From Streptomyces jumonjinensis (GTDB lineage: Bacteria > Actinomycetota > Actinomycetes > Streptomycetales > Streptomycetaceae): a stretch of DNA of 32,232 nt. Positions 16,302 through 24,034 of the stretch are shown here, piece by piece. The DNA is taken from NCBI RefSeq assembly GCF_009600885.1, contig NZ_VCLA01000194.1, forward strand, positions 30,781 through 63,012. The letters run 5' to 3'. The stretch's first letter is position 1; every line of letters starts with the position of its first letter. The notes beneath the pieces are model-generated. The model was not told the origin of the DNA, did no database searches, and saw nothing but the letters and a program-made list of their open reading frames with translations. A program made the position numbers and the translations under genes.

Positions 16302-17210
16302 ATGACACAGCAACGATCAACCGATCCCCGGCACGCACCCGTCACCGTCATCGGCCTCGGCCCCATGGGCCTCGCCCTCGCCGAGACGCTCCGGGAGCGG
16401 GGCCACCCCCTGACCGTCTGGAACCGCACCCCGGCGAACGCCGACGGCGTCGTCGCCCAGGGCGCCCGGCGTTCGGCGACCGTCGCCGACGCGGTGTCCG
16501 CGAGCCCTGTCACGATCGTCTGTCTCAAGGACTACGCGTCCCTGTACACCGTCTTCGACACCGCGGGCGACGCCCTGAAGGGCCGTGTGCTGGTGAACCT
16601 CTGCTCGGGTACGCCGAACGAGGCCCGGGCGGCGGCCGACTGGGCGCACGAGCGCGGCGCCGCCTATCTCGACGGCGCGATCATGGTCCCGCCGCCGCTC
16701 GTCGGACATCCCGGATCCGTCTTTCTGTACAGCGGTCCCGAGGACGTCCTCGAAGCACACCGGGCGACGCTGGCGAGCCTGGGCGACCCCCGGCATCTGG
16801 GCTCCGACCCCGCTCTGGCGGTGCTCTACAACACCGCGCTGCTCACCATGATGTACGCGACGATGAACGGGTTCCTGCACGCCACCGCCCTGGTCGGCTC
16901 GGCGGGCGTCCCGGCGACCGCGTTCGCCGATCTCGCTCTCAACTGGTTCATGCCCTCGGTGGTGGACTCGACCCTCATCGCGCAGGCGCCCAGCCTTGAC
17001 CGGGGCGACTACCCCGGCGACCTGGGCACCATGGAGATGAATCTGAGCGCGCTGGAGCACATCACCCGCGCATCGGCAGAGCAGGGCGTCCACACCGACC
17101 AGCCGCGGCTGATGCAGGAGATCGCCGAGCGGGCGATCGCCGCCGGGCATGGCGGCGACAACTATCTGGCCGTGTTCGAGATCTTCAAGAAGGCGACGCG
17201 GACGCCGTGA
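16302..17210 (+). CDS. Imine-reductase-like NAD(P)-dependent oxidoreductase
   Basis: A 302-residue member of the beta-hydroxyacid dehydrogenase superfamily. The N-terminal Rossmann fold has TVIGLGPMGLALAETL and, at the end of the second strand, VWNRT, which favours NADPH. The helical C-terminal domain (from about 170) with LYNTALLTMMYATMNGFLHA resembles bacterial imine reductases. Such enzymes reduce cyclic imines or 3-hydroxy acids; the physiological substrate is unknown. The catalytic Lys of the classical 3-hydroxyisobutyrate dehydrogenases is not evident, as in imine reductases. It has no upstream ribosome site and is probably leaderless under MerR control. Confidence 0.85.
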   Translation: MTQQRSTDPRHAPVTVIGLGPMGLALAETLRERGHPLTVWNRTPANADGVVAQGARRSATVADAVSASPVTIVCLKDYASLYTVFDTAGDALKGRVLVNLCSGTPNEARAAADWAHERGAAYLDGAIMVPPPLVGHPGSVFLYSGPEDVLEAHRATLASLGDPRHLGSDPALAVLYNTALLTMMYATMNGFLHATALVGSAGVPATAFADLALNWFMPSVVDSTLIAQAPSLDRGDYPGDLGTMEMNLSALEHITRASAEQGVHTDQPRLMQEIAERAIAAGHGGDNYLAVFEIFKKATRTP

Positions 17211-17309
17211 CCCCGGAGCCGCCAGTGGACGGGCCGGACGGCGGACGGGAGGCATCCATCCGGCTACTCCATGTGGCGAGGGCCCTTGATCGCCCCTAGC
17301 TTTCGCCTT

Positions 17310-18389
17310 ATGACACATCGACAAAAGCACCATAGAAGACATATCGGCCGCGTTCTCGGGGTCGTCGCCGCCCTGGGAGCGGGGCTCGTCGCGGCGCCCG
17401 CGCCCGCGGGGGCGACCAGTCACACCGTACGGCCCGGGGAGTCCATCCAGGCGGCGGTGGACGCCGCGGCCCCCGGTGACACGGTCGTCGTCGGCCCCGG
17501 CCTCTACCGGGAGAGCGTCCAGATCTCCAAACGGCTCACCCTGCGCGGGTCGGGGCCCGCCACCGTGCTGACGCCCGCCCCGGCACGCCCGCTCGCCGCC
17601 CACGGCTGCGAGCGCGACGGCAACGGCATCTGTGTGACCGGCACCGAGCAGACGGCCGCCGAGCAGGTCACCATCCGCTCGCTCACCCTGCGCGGCTTCC
17701 GCAAGAACGGTCTGTGGGCCTCCCACACCGACCGGCTCTCGGTACGGCAGGTGACCGCCGAGGCCAACGGCGTCTGGGGCATCGCCCAGCAGCGCTCCAC
17801 CCGGGCCTCCTTCCGCGCCAACACCGTCCGGGAGAACGGCGACGCGGGCATCTTCATCGCCAACGCCGTCGACGCGGAGGGCGGGGCCACCGACACCGGA
17901 GGAACGGTGATCGCGGAGAACACGTTGACCGCGAACCGCATCGGCGTCACCGTACGGCGGGTCAGGAATCTGGCCGTGCGCGGCAATGAGATCTTCGCCA
18001 ACTGCGCCGGGATGTTCATCGTCGGCGACGAGTCCAAGCCCACCGCCGGGGCGATGACCGTCCGCGACAACACCATCCGCGAGAACAACAGACTCTGCGC
18101 GGCCACCCCCCGGCTCCCCGCCATCCAGGGCTCCGGGATCGTGCTGACCGGCTCAGAGGCCAGCGTCATCAGGAACAACACGATCCGGGACAACAAGGGC
18201 TCCGCGCCCATGTCCGGCGGGATCGTGCTGTTCGAGAGCCTGGTGGGCGCGGCCAACACCGACAACGTCATCGAGAACAACGAGGTGAAGGGCAACTCCA
18301 CAGCCGATCTGGTGCACCGCGGCGGCGGCAGCGGCAATCGGTTCGCCGGGAATGTCTGCACGTCGTCCGAGCCCGCCGGGATGTGCTGA
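17310..18389 (+). CDS. Secreted right-handed parallel beta-helix protein
   Basis: A 359-residue protein with a signal peptide: a basic start (THRQKHHRRHIGR), hydrophobic core (VLGVVAALGAGLVAAP) and a cleavage site near AGA-TS. The mature part is a right-handed parallel beta-helix of the NosD/pectate-lyase type: SIQAAVDAAAPGDTVVVGPG opens it, and rungs such as NTVRENGDAGIFIANA and NTIRENN follow. Proteins of this fold bind or cleave polysaccharides; no catalytic set is evident. A possible -10 box (TAGCTT at 17297-17302) lies 7 bases before the ATG, suggesting a leaderless mRNA. It is followed by a tandem repeat and then the methyltransferase. Confidence 0.85.
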   Translation: MTHRQKHHRRHIGRVLGVVAALGAGLVAAPAPAGATSHTVRPGESIQAAVDAAAPGDTVVVGPGLYRESVQISKRLTLRGSGPATVLTPAPARPLAAHGCERDGNGICVTGTEQTAAEQVTIRSLTLRGFRKNGLWASHTDRLSVRQVTAEANGVWGIAQQRSTRASFRANTVRENGDAGIFIANAVDAEGGATDTGGTVIAENTLTANRIGVTVRRVRNLAVRGNEIFANCAGMFIVGDESKPTAGAMTVRDNTIRENNRLCAATPRLPAIQGSGIVLTGSEASVIRNNTIRDNKGSAPMSGGIVLFESLVGAANTDNVIENNEVKGNSTADLVHRGGGSGNRFAGNVCTSSEPAGMC

Positions 18390-18394
18390 CCCCC

Positions 18395-18475
18395 GCCCCG
18401 CCCGGCCCCGCACACACCCGGCACGCCCCGCCCGGCCCCGCACACACCCGGCACGCCCCGCCCGGCCCCGCACAC
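18395..18475 (+). repeat. 30-bp tandem repeat, three copies
   Basis: The 30-bp unit beginning GCCCCGCCCGGCCCCGCAC repeats at 18395-18424 and 18425-18454 (identical), with a partial copy at 18455-18475. The array fills most of the gap between the beta-helix gene and the methyltransferase and is nearly free of A and T. Confidence 0.95.
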
Positions 18476-18501
18476 CCCCCTGCCAGGAGATTCGAGGACG
18501 T

Positions 18502-19578
18502 ATGACCACGCTCAGTACCCGACCTGTCCAGACCCTCTCCGCCGACGCCGACCCTCCCCCGGGCATGCGGCTGCGCGAACTCGTCTTCGGGGCGGCCTGC
18601 GCCGCCTCCGTCCGGGCCGCGGCCCGCCTCAAGGTGGCCGACGCGCTCGGCGACGTCCCCGCGAGCGCGGAGAGACTCGCCTCCGCCGTCTCCGTCGAAG
18701 CGGGCCCGCTGCGGCGGCTGCTGCGCACCCTGTCCTGTTACGGGGTCTTCGAGGAGCGGCCGGACGGCACCTTCGGCCACACCGAGATGTCCCGGTTGCT
18801 GCGCGAGGACGACGCGCAGAGTCTGCGCGCCATCGCGCTCTGGTGCACCGAGCCCTGGACCTGGGCCGCCTGGCCCCGGCTCGACGACGCCGTACGCTCC
18901 GGCGGCGATGTCTTCCAGGAGCTGTACGGCAAGGGCTTCTTCGAGTATCTGCACCAGGACGCGCACGACTCGGCGCAGGTGTTCAATCAGGCGATGACCA
19001 CCTCCAGCAGACAGTCCGCGCTGGAGGTCGCCGAACTCCTCGATCTCACCGGTGTCGCGACGGTCGCCGACATCGGCGGCGGCCAGGGGCATGTGCTGGC
19101 CGGTCTGCTGGAGAAGCACCCGGACGTCCGCGGCACCCTGCTCGATCTGCCCGATGTGGTGGCGAACGCGGATCCCCGGCTGCGCGACGGCGGGACGCTG
19201 GCCGCGCGGGCGACCGTCGCCGCCGGCGACTGCCGCCGGGAGATCCCGGTGGACGCCGATCTCTACATCATCAAGAACATCCTGGAGTGGGACGACGCCA
19301 GCACCAGCGCGACCCTGCGCAATGTGGTCGCGGCGGCCCGGCCCGGCGCACGGGTCGTCGTGATCGAGAACCTCGTGGACGACACCCCGTCGATGAAGTT
19401 CACCACCGCGATGGATCTGCTGCTGCTGCTCAATGTGGGCGGTGCGAAGCACACCCGGCAGAGCATGGTGGACCGGATGACCCGGGCGGGGCTGCCGCCG
19501 GGCGAGATCCGGCCGGTGAACGCCTATCTCCACGCGTTCGAGGCGATCGTGCCCGCGGCCCCGGCCGTCCGGAGCTGA
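18502..19578 (+). CDS. SAM-dependent O-methyltransferase (polyketide type)
   Basis: A 358-residue methyltransferase of the DnrK/TcmN-like O-methyltransferase family that tailors aromatic polyketides. ATG 18502 follows GAGGAC. The N-terminal dimerisation domain (GAACAASVRAAARLKVADAL) precedes the SAM motif VADIGGGQGHVLAGLLEKHP (about 188-207), then LLDLPDVV, GDCRREIP and the substrate-side motif LYIIKNILEWDD where family members usually have a catalytic His in KxxxHxW; here the position appears as Asn-Ile-Leu-Glu-Trp, so the usual His is absent. It is convergent with the pigment operon and so may modify the pigment, but S. coelicolor whiE has no counterpart. Confidence 0.88.
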   Translation: MTTLSTRPVQTLSADADPPPGMRLRELVFGAACAASVRAAARLKVADALGDVPASAERLASAVSVEAGPLRRLLRTLSCYGVFEERPDGTFGHTEMSRLLREDDAQSLRAIALWCTEPWTWAAWPRLDDAVRSGGDVFQELYGKGFFEYLHQDAHDSAQVFNQAMTTSSRQSALEVAELLDLTGVATVADIGGGQGHVLAGLLEKHPDVRGTLLDLPDVVANADPRLRDGGTLAARATVAAGDCRREIPVDADLYIIKNILEWDDASTSATLRNVVAAARPGARVVVIENLVDDTPSMKFTTAMDLLLLLNVGGAKHTRQSMVDRMTRAGLPPGEIRPVNAYLHAFEAIVPAAPAVRS

Positions 19579-19587
19579 GCCCCCGGC

Positions 19588-19625
19588 CCACTGGACCTCG
19601 GGAAGGCCCCACTGGACCTCGGGAA
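19588..19625. repeat. 17-bp direct repeat, two copies
   Basis: CCACTGGACCTCGGGAA occurs at 19588-19604 and again at 19609-19625, just after the methyltransferase stop. Confidence 0.9.
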
Positions 19626-19636
19626 CGCACGCCGAC

Positions 19637-19670
19637 GCCCCGGGCCCCTCCTCGCCGAGGGACCCGGGGC
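19637..19670. terminator. Bidirectional terminator between convergent genes
   Basis: GCCCCGGG pairs with CCCGGGGC, and inside them CCCTC pairs with GAGGG around a 6-base loop, with one mismatch between the two stems. It sits between the methyltransferase and the end of the pigment operon and can serve both. Confidence 0.8.
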
Positions 19671-19693
19671 GGCTTCGCGTGCTCGTGCGCTGG

Positions 19694-20035
19694 TCAGACC
19701 GGGACGGGCTCCCAGGTGTAGAAGCGGTTGGCCATCGCGTCCTTCGGCCCCTTCCAGGTCTCCGGGTCGTACGGGCTGATGAACGCGGTCAGCCGGTCGC
19801 TGAGATCCCTGAACTCGGGGTGCTCGACCGCCTGGGCGATCGCCGGTCCCGGCGGCCGGTCCGACTCGATCAGATGCAGATACACCTCGCCGAACTGGAA
19901 GAGGCTGCGTCGCCGTACGCCGATGAGATGCGGCAGTTCGCCCTCGTCGGAGGCCGCGAACAGCCGGGCGATCCCGGCGGCCGAATCCGGGGCCATCCTG
20001 GCCACGATCATCGTCTGATGGGGATAGAGCGTCAT
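19694..20035 (-). CDS. whiE-ORFVII: TcmI-family polyketide cyclase (WhiE ORFVII-like)
   Basis: A 113-residue protein of the TcmI cyclase family, a ferredoxin-like fold that closes late rings of aromatic polyketides. ATG 20035 follows GAGGAGAA. Family features are the start MTLYPHQTMIVARMAP, the strand region LPHLIGVRRRSLFQFGEVYL, HLIESD, and the end ANRFYTWEP. It is the last gene of the pigment operon, 25 bases after the aromatase/cyclase. Position and length match WhiE ORFVII. Confidence 0.92.
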   Translation of the reverse strand: MTLYPHQTMIVARMAPDSAAGIARLFAASDEGELPHLIGVRRRSLFQFGEVYLHLIESDRPPGPAIAQAVEHPEFRDLSDRLTAFISPYDPETWKGPKDAMANRFYTWEPVPV

Positions 20036-20060
20036 GATGAAACGTTTCTCCTCGTTCGGT

Positions 20061-20537
20061 TCAGCCGGCCGCGGGCGCCGTCCGGCGTTCCCGGTCGCGC
20101 TGCTCGATCTTGTCCCGGATGAGCGCCATCTGGACCTTGGAGTTGCGGTTGATGTTCTCCGTCATCCACTCGTCGTCCACCGGGGCGTCCGGCTTCATCG
20201 CGAAGTCCTGCCGCCAGTGCATCCGGGTGCCGCCGGGGACCTCGGTGTACTCCCAGCGGATGTTCATGTGCTGGAACGGCCCGGTCTCCACCCGCCGGGC
20301 GCTCACCGTGCGGCTCTTTCTGTCGGGGGTGCGCTCCGAGACCCAGCTCCACACCTTCCCGTTCTCGTCCGGGTGCATGGTCAGCCGGAAGGCCGTCGTG
20401 TCGCCCCGCCGCTCCAGCACCTCGACCGAGGCGTACTCGCTGAAGAGCTGCGGCCAGTTCTCCAGGTCGTTGGTGATGTCCCAGACCAGGTCCAGGGGGG
20501 CTCGGACGGTGATCTCGTTCTCGGTGTGTCCGGTCAC
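20061..20537 (-). CDS. whiE-ORFVI: Polyketide aromatase/cyclase (WhiE ORFVI-like)
   Basis: A 158-residue single-domain SRPBCC (START-like) protein that directs cyclisation and aromatisation of the first ring. The GTG start lies 3 bases after the ACP stop. Visible family features are NEITVRAPLDLVWDITNDLENWPQLF, SEYASVEVLERRG, TAFRLTMHPDENG, and the WRQDFAMKP strand; the single-domain form is that of TcmN-N/WhiE rather than the two-domain actinorhodin type. This predicts a longer polyketide with TcmN-like first-ring closure. Confidence 0.93.
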   Translation of the reverse strand: MTGHTENEITVRAPLDLVWDITNDLENWPQLFSEYASVEVLERRGDTTAFRLTMHPDENGKVWSWVSERTPDRKSRTVSARRVETGPFQHMNIRWEYTEVPGGTRMHWRQDFAMKPDAPVDDEWMTENINRNSKVQMALIRDKIEQRDRERRTAPAAG

Positions 20538-20540
20538 TTC

Positions 20541-20801
20541 TCAGGCTCCGCTCTTGGTCAGGGTCTGGTTCACCAGGTCGAGGAACTCCCCCGGCGTACG
20601 GCACTTCTCCGCATCGGCCGGCATGGTGCTGCCGTGCCGGTTCTCCAGCGCGGCGACGATGCCGAGCAGGCCCAGCGAGTCGAGTCCGTACTCCTCGAAG
20701 GAGGTGTCGGGGTGGTCCGTCAGATCAACGGGCTCCACCGGGATGCCCGCGTTCTGGCGCATCAGTCCGGCCAGCTCCTCGGGGGTCACTGTCTCTGTCA
20801 T
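20541..20801 (-). CDS. whiE-ORFV: Acyl carrier protein (WhiE ORFV-like)
   Basis: An 86-residue type II PKS acyl carrier protein. The phosphopantetheine attachment motif is EEYGLDSLGLLG with Ser42. The ATG overlaps the stop of the KS-beta gene (ATGA), as is usual in minimal PKS operons, which keeps the three components in balance. Helices of the ACP fold are clear on both sides of the serine. Confidence 0.95.
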   Translation of the reverse strand: MTETVTPEELAGLMRQNAGIPVEPVDLTDHPDTSFEEYGLDSLGLLGIVAALENRHGSTMPADAEKCRTPGEFLDLVNQTLTKSGA

Positions 20802-22147
20802 GCGTTCTCTCCTTCTCGGGTGGGGTCGCTACGGAGCCCGTCGGGGGCCGCGCTGCGCAGCACGAGCGCCGAGTTCGACCCCATGAGCCCCCTGCTGAGC
20901 ACCAGTGCGGTGCGCAGCGGCGCCCGGCGGGCCTTGCCGGTCACCACATCGATGTCATGGCAGACGTCGAAGACATTGGGCGTGGGCGGTACGACTCCGT
21001 GCTCCATGGCCATGACCGCCGCGGCCACATCGAGCACCGGACCGCCGCAGTACGCCCGGCCGATGCCGGTCTTGGGCGCGGTGACCGGCACCCGCCGGCC
21101 GTGTGCGCCCAGGGCGTCGGTGATGGCCAGGGCCTCGGCGCGATCCGCCGCCGGCACCCCGAGCGCGTCGGCGAAGACCACATCGACCTCCTCCGGCGCG
21201 CAGCGGGCGCTGCGCAGCGCGCCCTGGATCGCCCGGGCCAGCCCCTCTCTGGACTCCGGCCACCGGGAGGGGCCGGTGAAGGTGGCCGCGTGTCCGGCCA
21301 GCCAGGCCCGTGGGCGGGCGCCCCGGAGCAGCGCCGCCGACTCCTCCTCGACCACGAGCATCGCGCCGCCTTCGGCGGGGACGAATCCGCAGGCGTCGGC
21401 GGTGAAGGGCCGGTAGGCGCGGGTGGGATCGTCGCTGGTGCTCAGATCCTCGTAGCCGAGCTGGCAGACCACCGAGTAGGGCGCGAGCGGGGCCTCCGCC
21501 GAGCCGGCGATCATCGCGTCCGTGCCGCGCTCGATCGCTCCGGCCGCGTGGGCGAAGACGTCGAGGCCGCCGGCCTCGTCGCTGCACACCACTCCGCAGG
21601 GGCCCTTGAAGCCGCCGCGGATGGAGATCTGGCCGGTGCTGGCGGCGTAGAACCAGGCGATGGACTGGTACGGGCCGACGAAGCGGGAGCTCTTGCCCCA
21701 GAGCGCCTGGAGTTCGCGCTGGCCGAACTCGCCTCCGCCCGAGCCGGACGCGGTGACCACGCCGACGCTGAACGGCGAGTCCGCGTAGTCGGCGCGGCCG
21801 AGCCGGGCGTCGGCGAGGGCGAGATCGGCGGCGGCCATGGCGAAGTGGGTGAAGCGGTCGGTCTGGACGAGGAACCGCTCTTCGACCAGGGTGGCCGGTT
21901 CCAGATCGCGTACCTCGCCGCCGACCTTCAGCGGCAGCCGCTCGCACCCTTCGCGGCTGACCCGGTCGAGGACGCTGATCCCCTCATGGGTGGATTTCCA
22001 GAAGACGTCCGCGCCGATGCCGTTGGGTGCGATGACGCCGATGCCGGTGATGACGGAGCGCCGGGCGGCCGGGGCGGGGCCGGGCGCCCGTGCGGTGCGC
22101 CGGCCGGGGCTTCTCCGTTCGCGCCGGTCGGGGCGGGAGTTGCTCAT
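20798..22147 (-). CDS. whiE-ORFIV: KS-beta / chain length factor (WhiE ORFIV-like)
   Basis: A 449-residue ketosynthase-like subunit that pairs with KS-alpha and sets polyketide length. ATG 22147 overlaps the KS-alpha stop (ATGA). After about 30 basic and proline-rich residues the thiolase fold begins (SVITGIGVIAPNGIGADVFW). The position of the active-site Cys of KS-alpha is in GPCGVVCSDEAGG: no nucleophilic Cys is in the right place, and the residue usually Gln in chain length factors is Glu191. The C-terminal half keeps PKTGIGRAYCGGPVLDVAAA, where KS-alpha has its second His. Confidence 0.95.
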   Translation of the reverse strand: MSNSRPDRRERRSPGRRTARAPGPAPAARRSVITGIGVIAPNGIGADVFWKSTHEGISVLDRVSREGCERLPLKVGGEVRDLEPATLVEERFLVQTDRFTHFAMAAADLALADARLGRADYADSPFSVGVVTASGSGGGEFGQRELQALWGKSSRFVGPYQSIAWFYAASTGQISIRGGFKGPCGVVCSDEAGGLDVFAHAAGAIERGTDAMIAGSAEAPLAPYSVVCQLGYEDLSTSDDPTRAYRPFTADACGFVPAEGGAMLVVEEESAALLRGARPRAWLAGHAATFTGPSRWPESREGLARAIQGALRSARCAPEEVDVVFADALGVPAADRAEALAITDALGAHGRRVPVTAPKTGIGRAYCGGPVLDVAAAVMAMEHGVVPPTPNVFDVCHDIDVVTGKARRAPLRTALVLSRGLMGSNSALVLRSAAPDGLRSDPTREGENA

Positions 22148-23412
22148 CGTTGCCTCCCACTGGGCCTGGTCATGACGACCGCGGACTGGAATCCGCCGAA
22201 CCCGCTGCCGACGGAGAGCACATTGCGCAGCTTCCGGGGGCGGGCGGTGCGCGGCACATAGTCCAGGTCGCACTCGGGGTCGGGGGTCTCGTAGTTGGCC
22301 GTGGGCGGCACGGTCTGGCGGTCCATGGCCAGGACGCAGGCGACGAGCTCTATCGCGCCGATCGCGCCCAGGGAGTGGCCCACCATGGATTTGATGGAGC
22401 TCATGGGCGTGTCGTAGGCGTGTGCGCCGAGCGAGCGTTTGACGGCGGCCGTCTCGTGGCGGTCGTTCTGCTTGGTGCCGGAGCCGTGCGCGTTGACGTA
22501 GTCGATGGCCGAGCCGTCGATCCTGGCGTGGCCGAGGGCGAGGTCGATGGCGCGGGCCATCTCCACTCCCTCGGAGGTCAGTCCGGTCATGTGGTAGGCG
22601 TTGCCGAAGGTGGCGTAGCCGCTGATCTCGCAGTACACGGTCGCGCCGCGGGACCGGGCGTGCTCCAGCTCCTCCAGTACCAGGACGGCTCCGCCCTCGC
22701 CCATCACGAATCCGTCGCGGTTGGCGTCGAACGGCCGGGAGGCGTGCTCCGGGTCGTCGTTGTTGGGCGAGGTGGCCTTGATGGCGTCGAAGCAGGCCAC
22801 GGTGATCGGGGATATCGGCGAGTCCGACGCGCCGGTCACACAGACGTCGGCGCGGCCCTCCTGGATGGCGTGGAAGGCGTATCCGACGGCGTCGAGGCCG
22901 GAGGTGCAGCCCGTGGAGACGGTCTGCACCGGCCCGTGCGCGCCGATCTCCTCGGCGACGGCGGAGGCGAGGGTGCTGGGCGAGAAGGCGCGGTGCAGAT
23001 GCTCCCCGGCGGGCCGGTGGTCCACATCCCAGTGGGCGCCTCTGGCGGAGACGAGCACATAGTCGTGCTCCAGCCGGGTGGTGCCGCCGACCGCGGTGCC
23101 CAGCGAGACCCCGATGCGCCAGGGGTCCTCCCGGGCGGGGTCGAGCCCCGCGTCCCGTATCGCCTCCCGGGCTGCCACCAGGGCGAACTGGATGTACCGG
23201 TCCGAGCGCGCCGCGTCCTCGGTGCTGAGGCCGTGCTCGGCGGGGTCGAAGTCGACCTCGGCGGCGATCCGGGAGCGGAAGCCCTCCGCGTCGAAGAGGG
23301 TGATGGCCCGGGTCGCGGTGCGGCCGTTCGCCAGCAGGTCCCAGAACGCCGGGGCGCCGACGCCGCCGGGGGCGACGACGCCGACCCCGGTGACCGCCAC
23401 CCGCCGGTTCAC
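22144..23412 (-). CDS. whiE-ORFIII: KS-alpha ketosynthase (WhiE ORFIII-like)
   Basis: A 422-residue type II PKS ketosynthase that condenses malonyl-ACP units. The GTG start at 23412 overlaps the cupin stop (GTGA). The full catalytic set is present: Cys169 in VQTVSTGCTSGLD, His309 in NAHGSGTKQND and His346 in SMVGHSLGAIG. The start is VAVTGVGVVAPGGVG. Length is typical, and it forms the minimal PKS with the next two genes. Confidence 0.97.
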   Translation of the reverse strand: MNRRVAVTGVGVVAPGGVGAPAFWDLLANGRTATRAITLFDAEGFRSRIAAEVDFDPAEHGLSTEDAARSDRYIQFALVAAREAIRDAGLDPAREDPWRIGVSLGTAVGGTTRLEHDYVLVSARGAHWDVDHRPAGEHLHRAFSPSTLASAVAEEIGAHGPVQTVSTGCTSGLDAVGYAFHAIQEGRADVCVTGASDSPISPITVACFDAIKATSPNNDDPEHASRPFDANRDGFVMGEGGAVLVLEELEHARSRGATVYCEISGYATFGNAYHMTGLTSEGVEMARAIDLALGHARIDGSAIDYVNAHGSGTKQNDRHETAAVKRSLGAHAYDTPMSSIKSMVGHSLGAIGAIELVACVLAMDRQTVPPTANYETPDPECDLDYVPRTARPRKLRNVLSVGSGFGGFQSAVVMTRPSGRQR

Positions 23413-23855
23413 GACACGGCCCCTGACCGTTCCGGGGGGCTGCCGTGTGCCACGGTCCGCGCCGGGTGATCGGTGGTCTCCGTGTCGACATGGCCGAGCT
23501 CCGGCCGGGGCGCGAGCGGGCCGAGGTGGAAGACCATCCGGGCCTCCACATCGCCGACGTTCCGGAAGCGGTGGCGCATGTTCAGCGGGATCAGCAGGCC
23601 CTGATCGGGGCGCATCGGATGGGTGACGCCGTCGAGGTCCACTTCGAGCCGTCCGCTGACCACGTAGACGAACTCCTCGGAGTACGGGTGGTAGTGCTCG
23701 CCGATGCGCTCACCGGGCTGCACGATGGCCAGCCCCATGAAGCCGGTGGTGGCGCCCACCGCGGTCGGGGTGAGCATGGCGCGCAGATCGCCTCCGCGCC
23801 GGGTGTTGGGCTGGGTCTCGCTGAGGTCCACGATGCGTGGGCTGTGCGTGGTCAT
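23409..23855 (-). CDS. whiE-ORFII: Cupin protein of spore-pigment clusters (WhiE ORFII-like)
   Basis: A 148-residue single cupin-domain protein. ATG 23855 follows GGAGGAAAC. The first cupin motif (GERIGEHYHPYSEEFVYVVSG) has the two His and the Glu of a metal site, and the second motif (LIPLNMRHRFRNVGD) supplies the last His. Homologues (SchB, CurC) occur in spore-pigment clusters; a role in stabilising or modifying the polyketide has been assumed, not shown. A 10-bp tandem repeat lies directly upstream. Confidence 0.92.
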   Translation of the reverse strand: MTTHSPRIVDLSETQPNTRRGGDLRAMLTPTAVGATTGFMGLAIVQPGERIGEHYHPYSEEFVYVVSGRLEVDLDGVTHPMRPDQGLLIPLNMRHRFRNVGDVEARMVFHLGPLAPRPELGHVDTETTDHPARTVAHGSPPERSGAVS

Positions 23856-23873
23856 ACTGCGTTTCCTCCAGTT

Positions 23874-23997
23874 GGCCTCGGCGGGCCTCGATGGGCTTCG
23901 GTGGCCTCGGTGGCTCGATCGGCTTCGATCGGCTTCGGTCGGCTTCGGTTGGCTTCCGTCGCCTTCGGTCGACTTCGGTCGGCTTCGGTCGGCCGGG
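23874..23997. repeat. Degenerate 10-bp tandem repeat, about 12 copies
   Basis: A unit GTCGGCTTCG (plus strand) repeats about 12 times with small changes, between the end of the SchA/CurD-like gene and the ribosome site of the cupin gene. On the coding strand the unit is CGAAGCCGAC. It lies in the 5' region of the cupin message inside the operon. Confidence 0.9.
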
Positions 23998-24034
23998 CCG
24001 CCCGTGGGCGGTGCGCGGTCGGACTCGGGCGCGT

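Noticed and set aside
18395..18475. Possible CRISPR array
   Set aside because: The units are head-to-tail without spacers, and no cas genes are present.
20798..23551. Single 917-residue frame spanning KS-beta and the KS-alpha region
   Set aside because: The upstream part is the wrong frame of KS-alpha; the real KS-beta starts at 22147 with the ATGA overlap.
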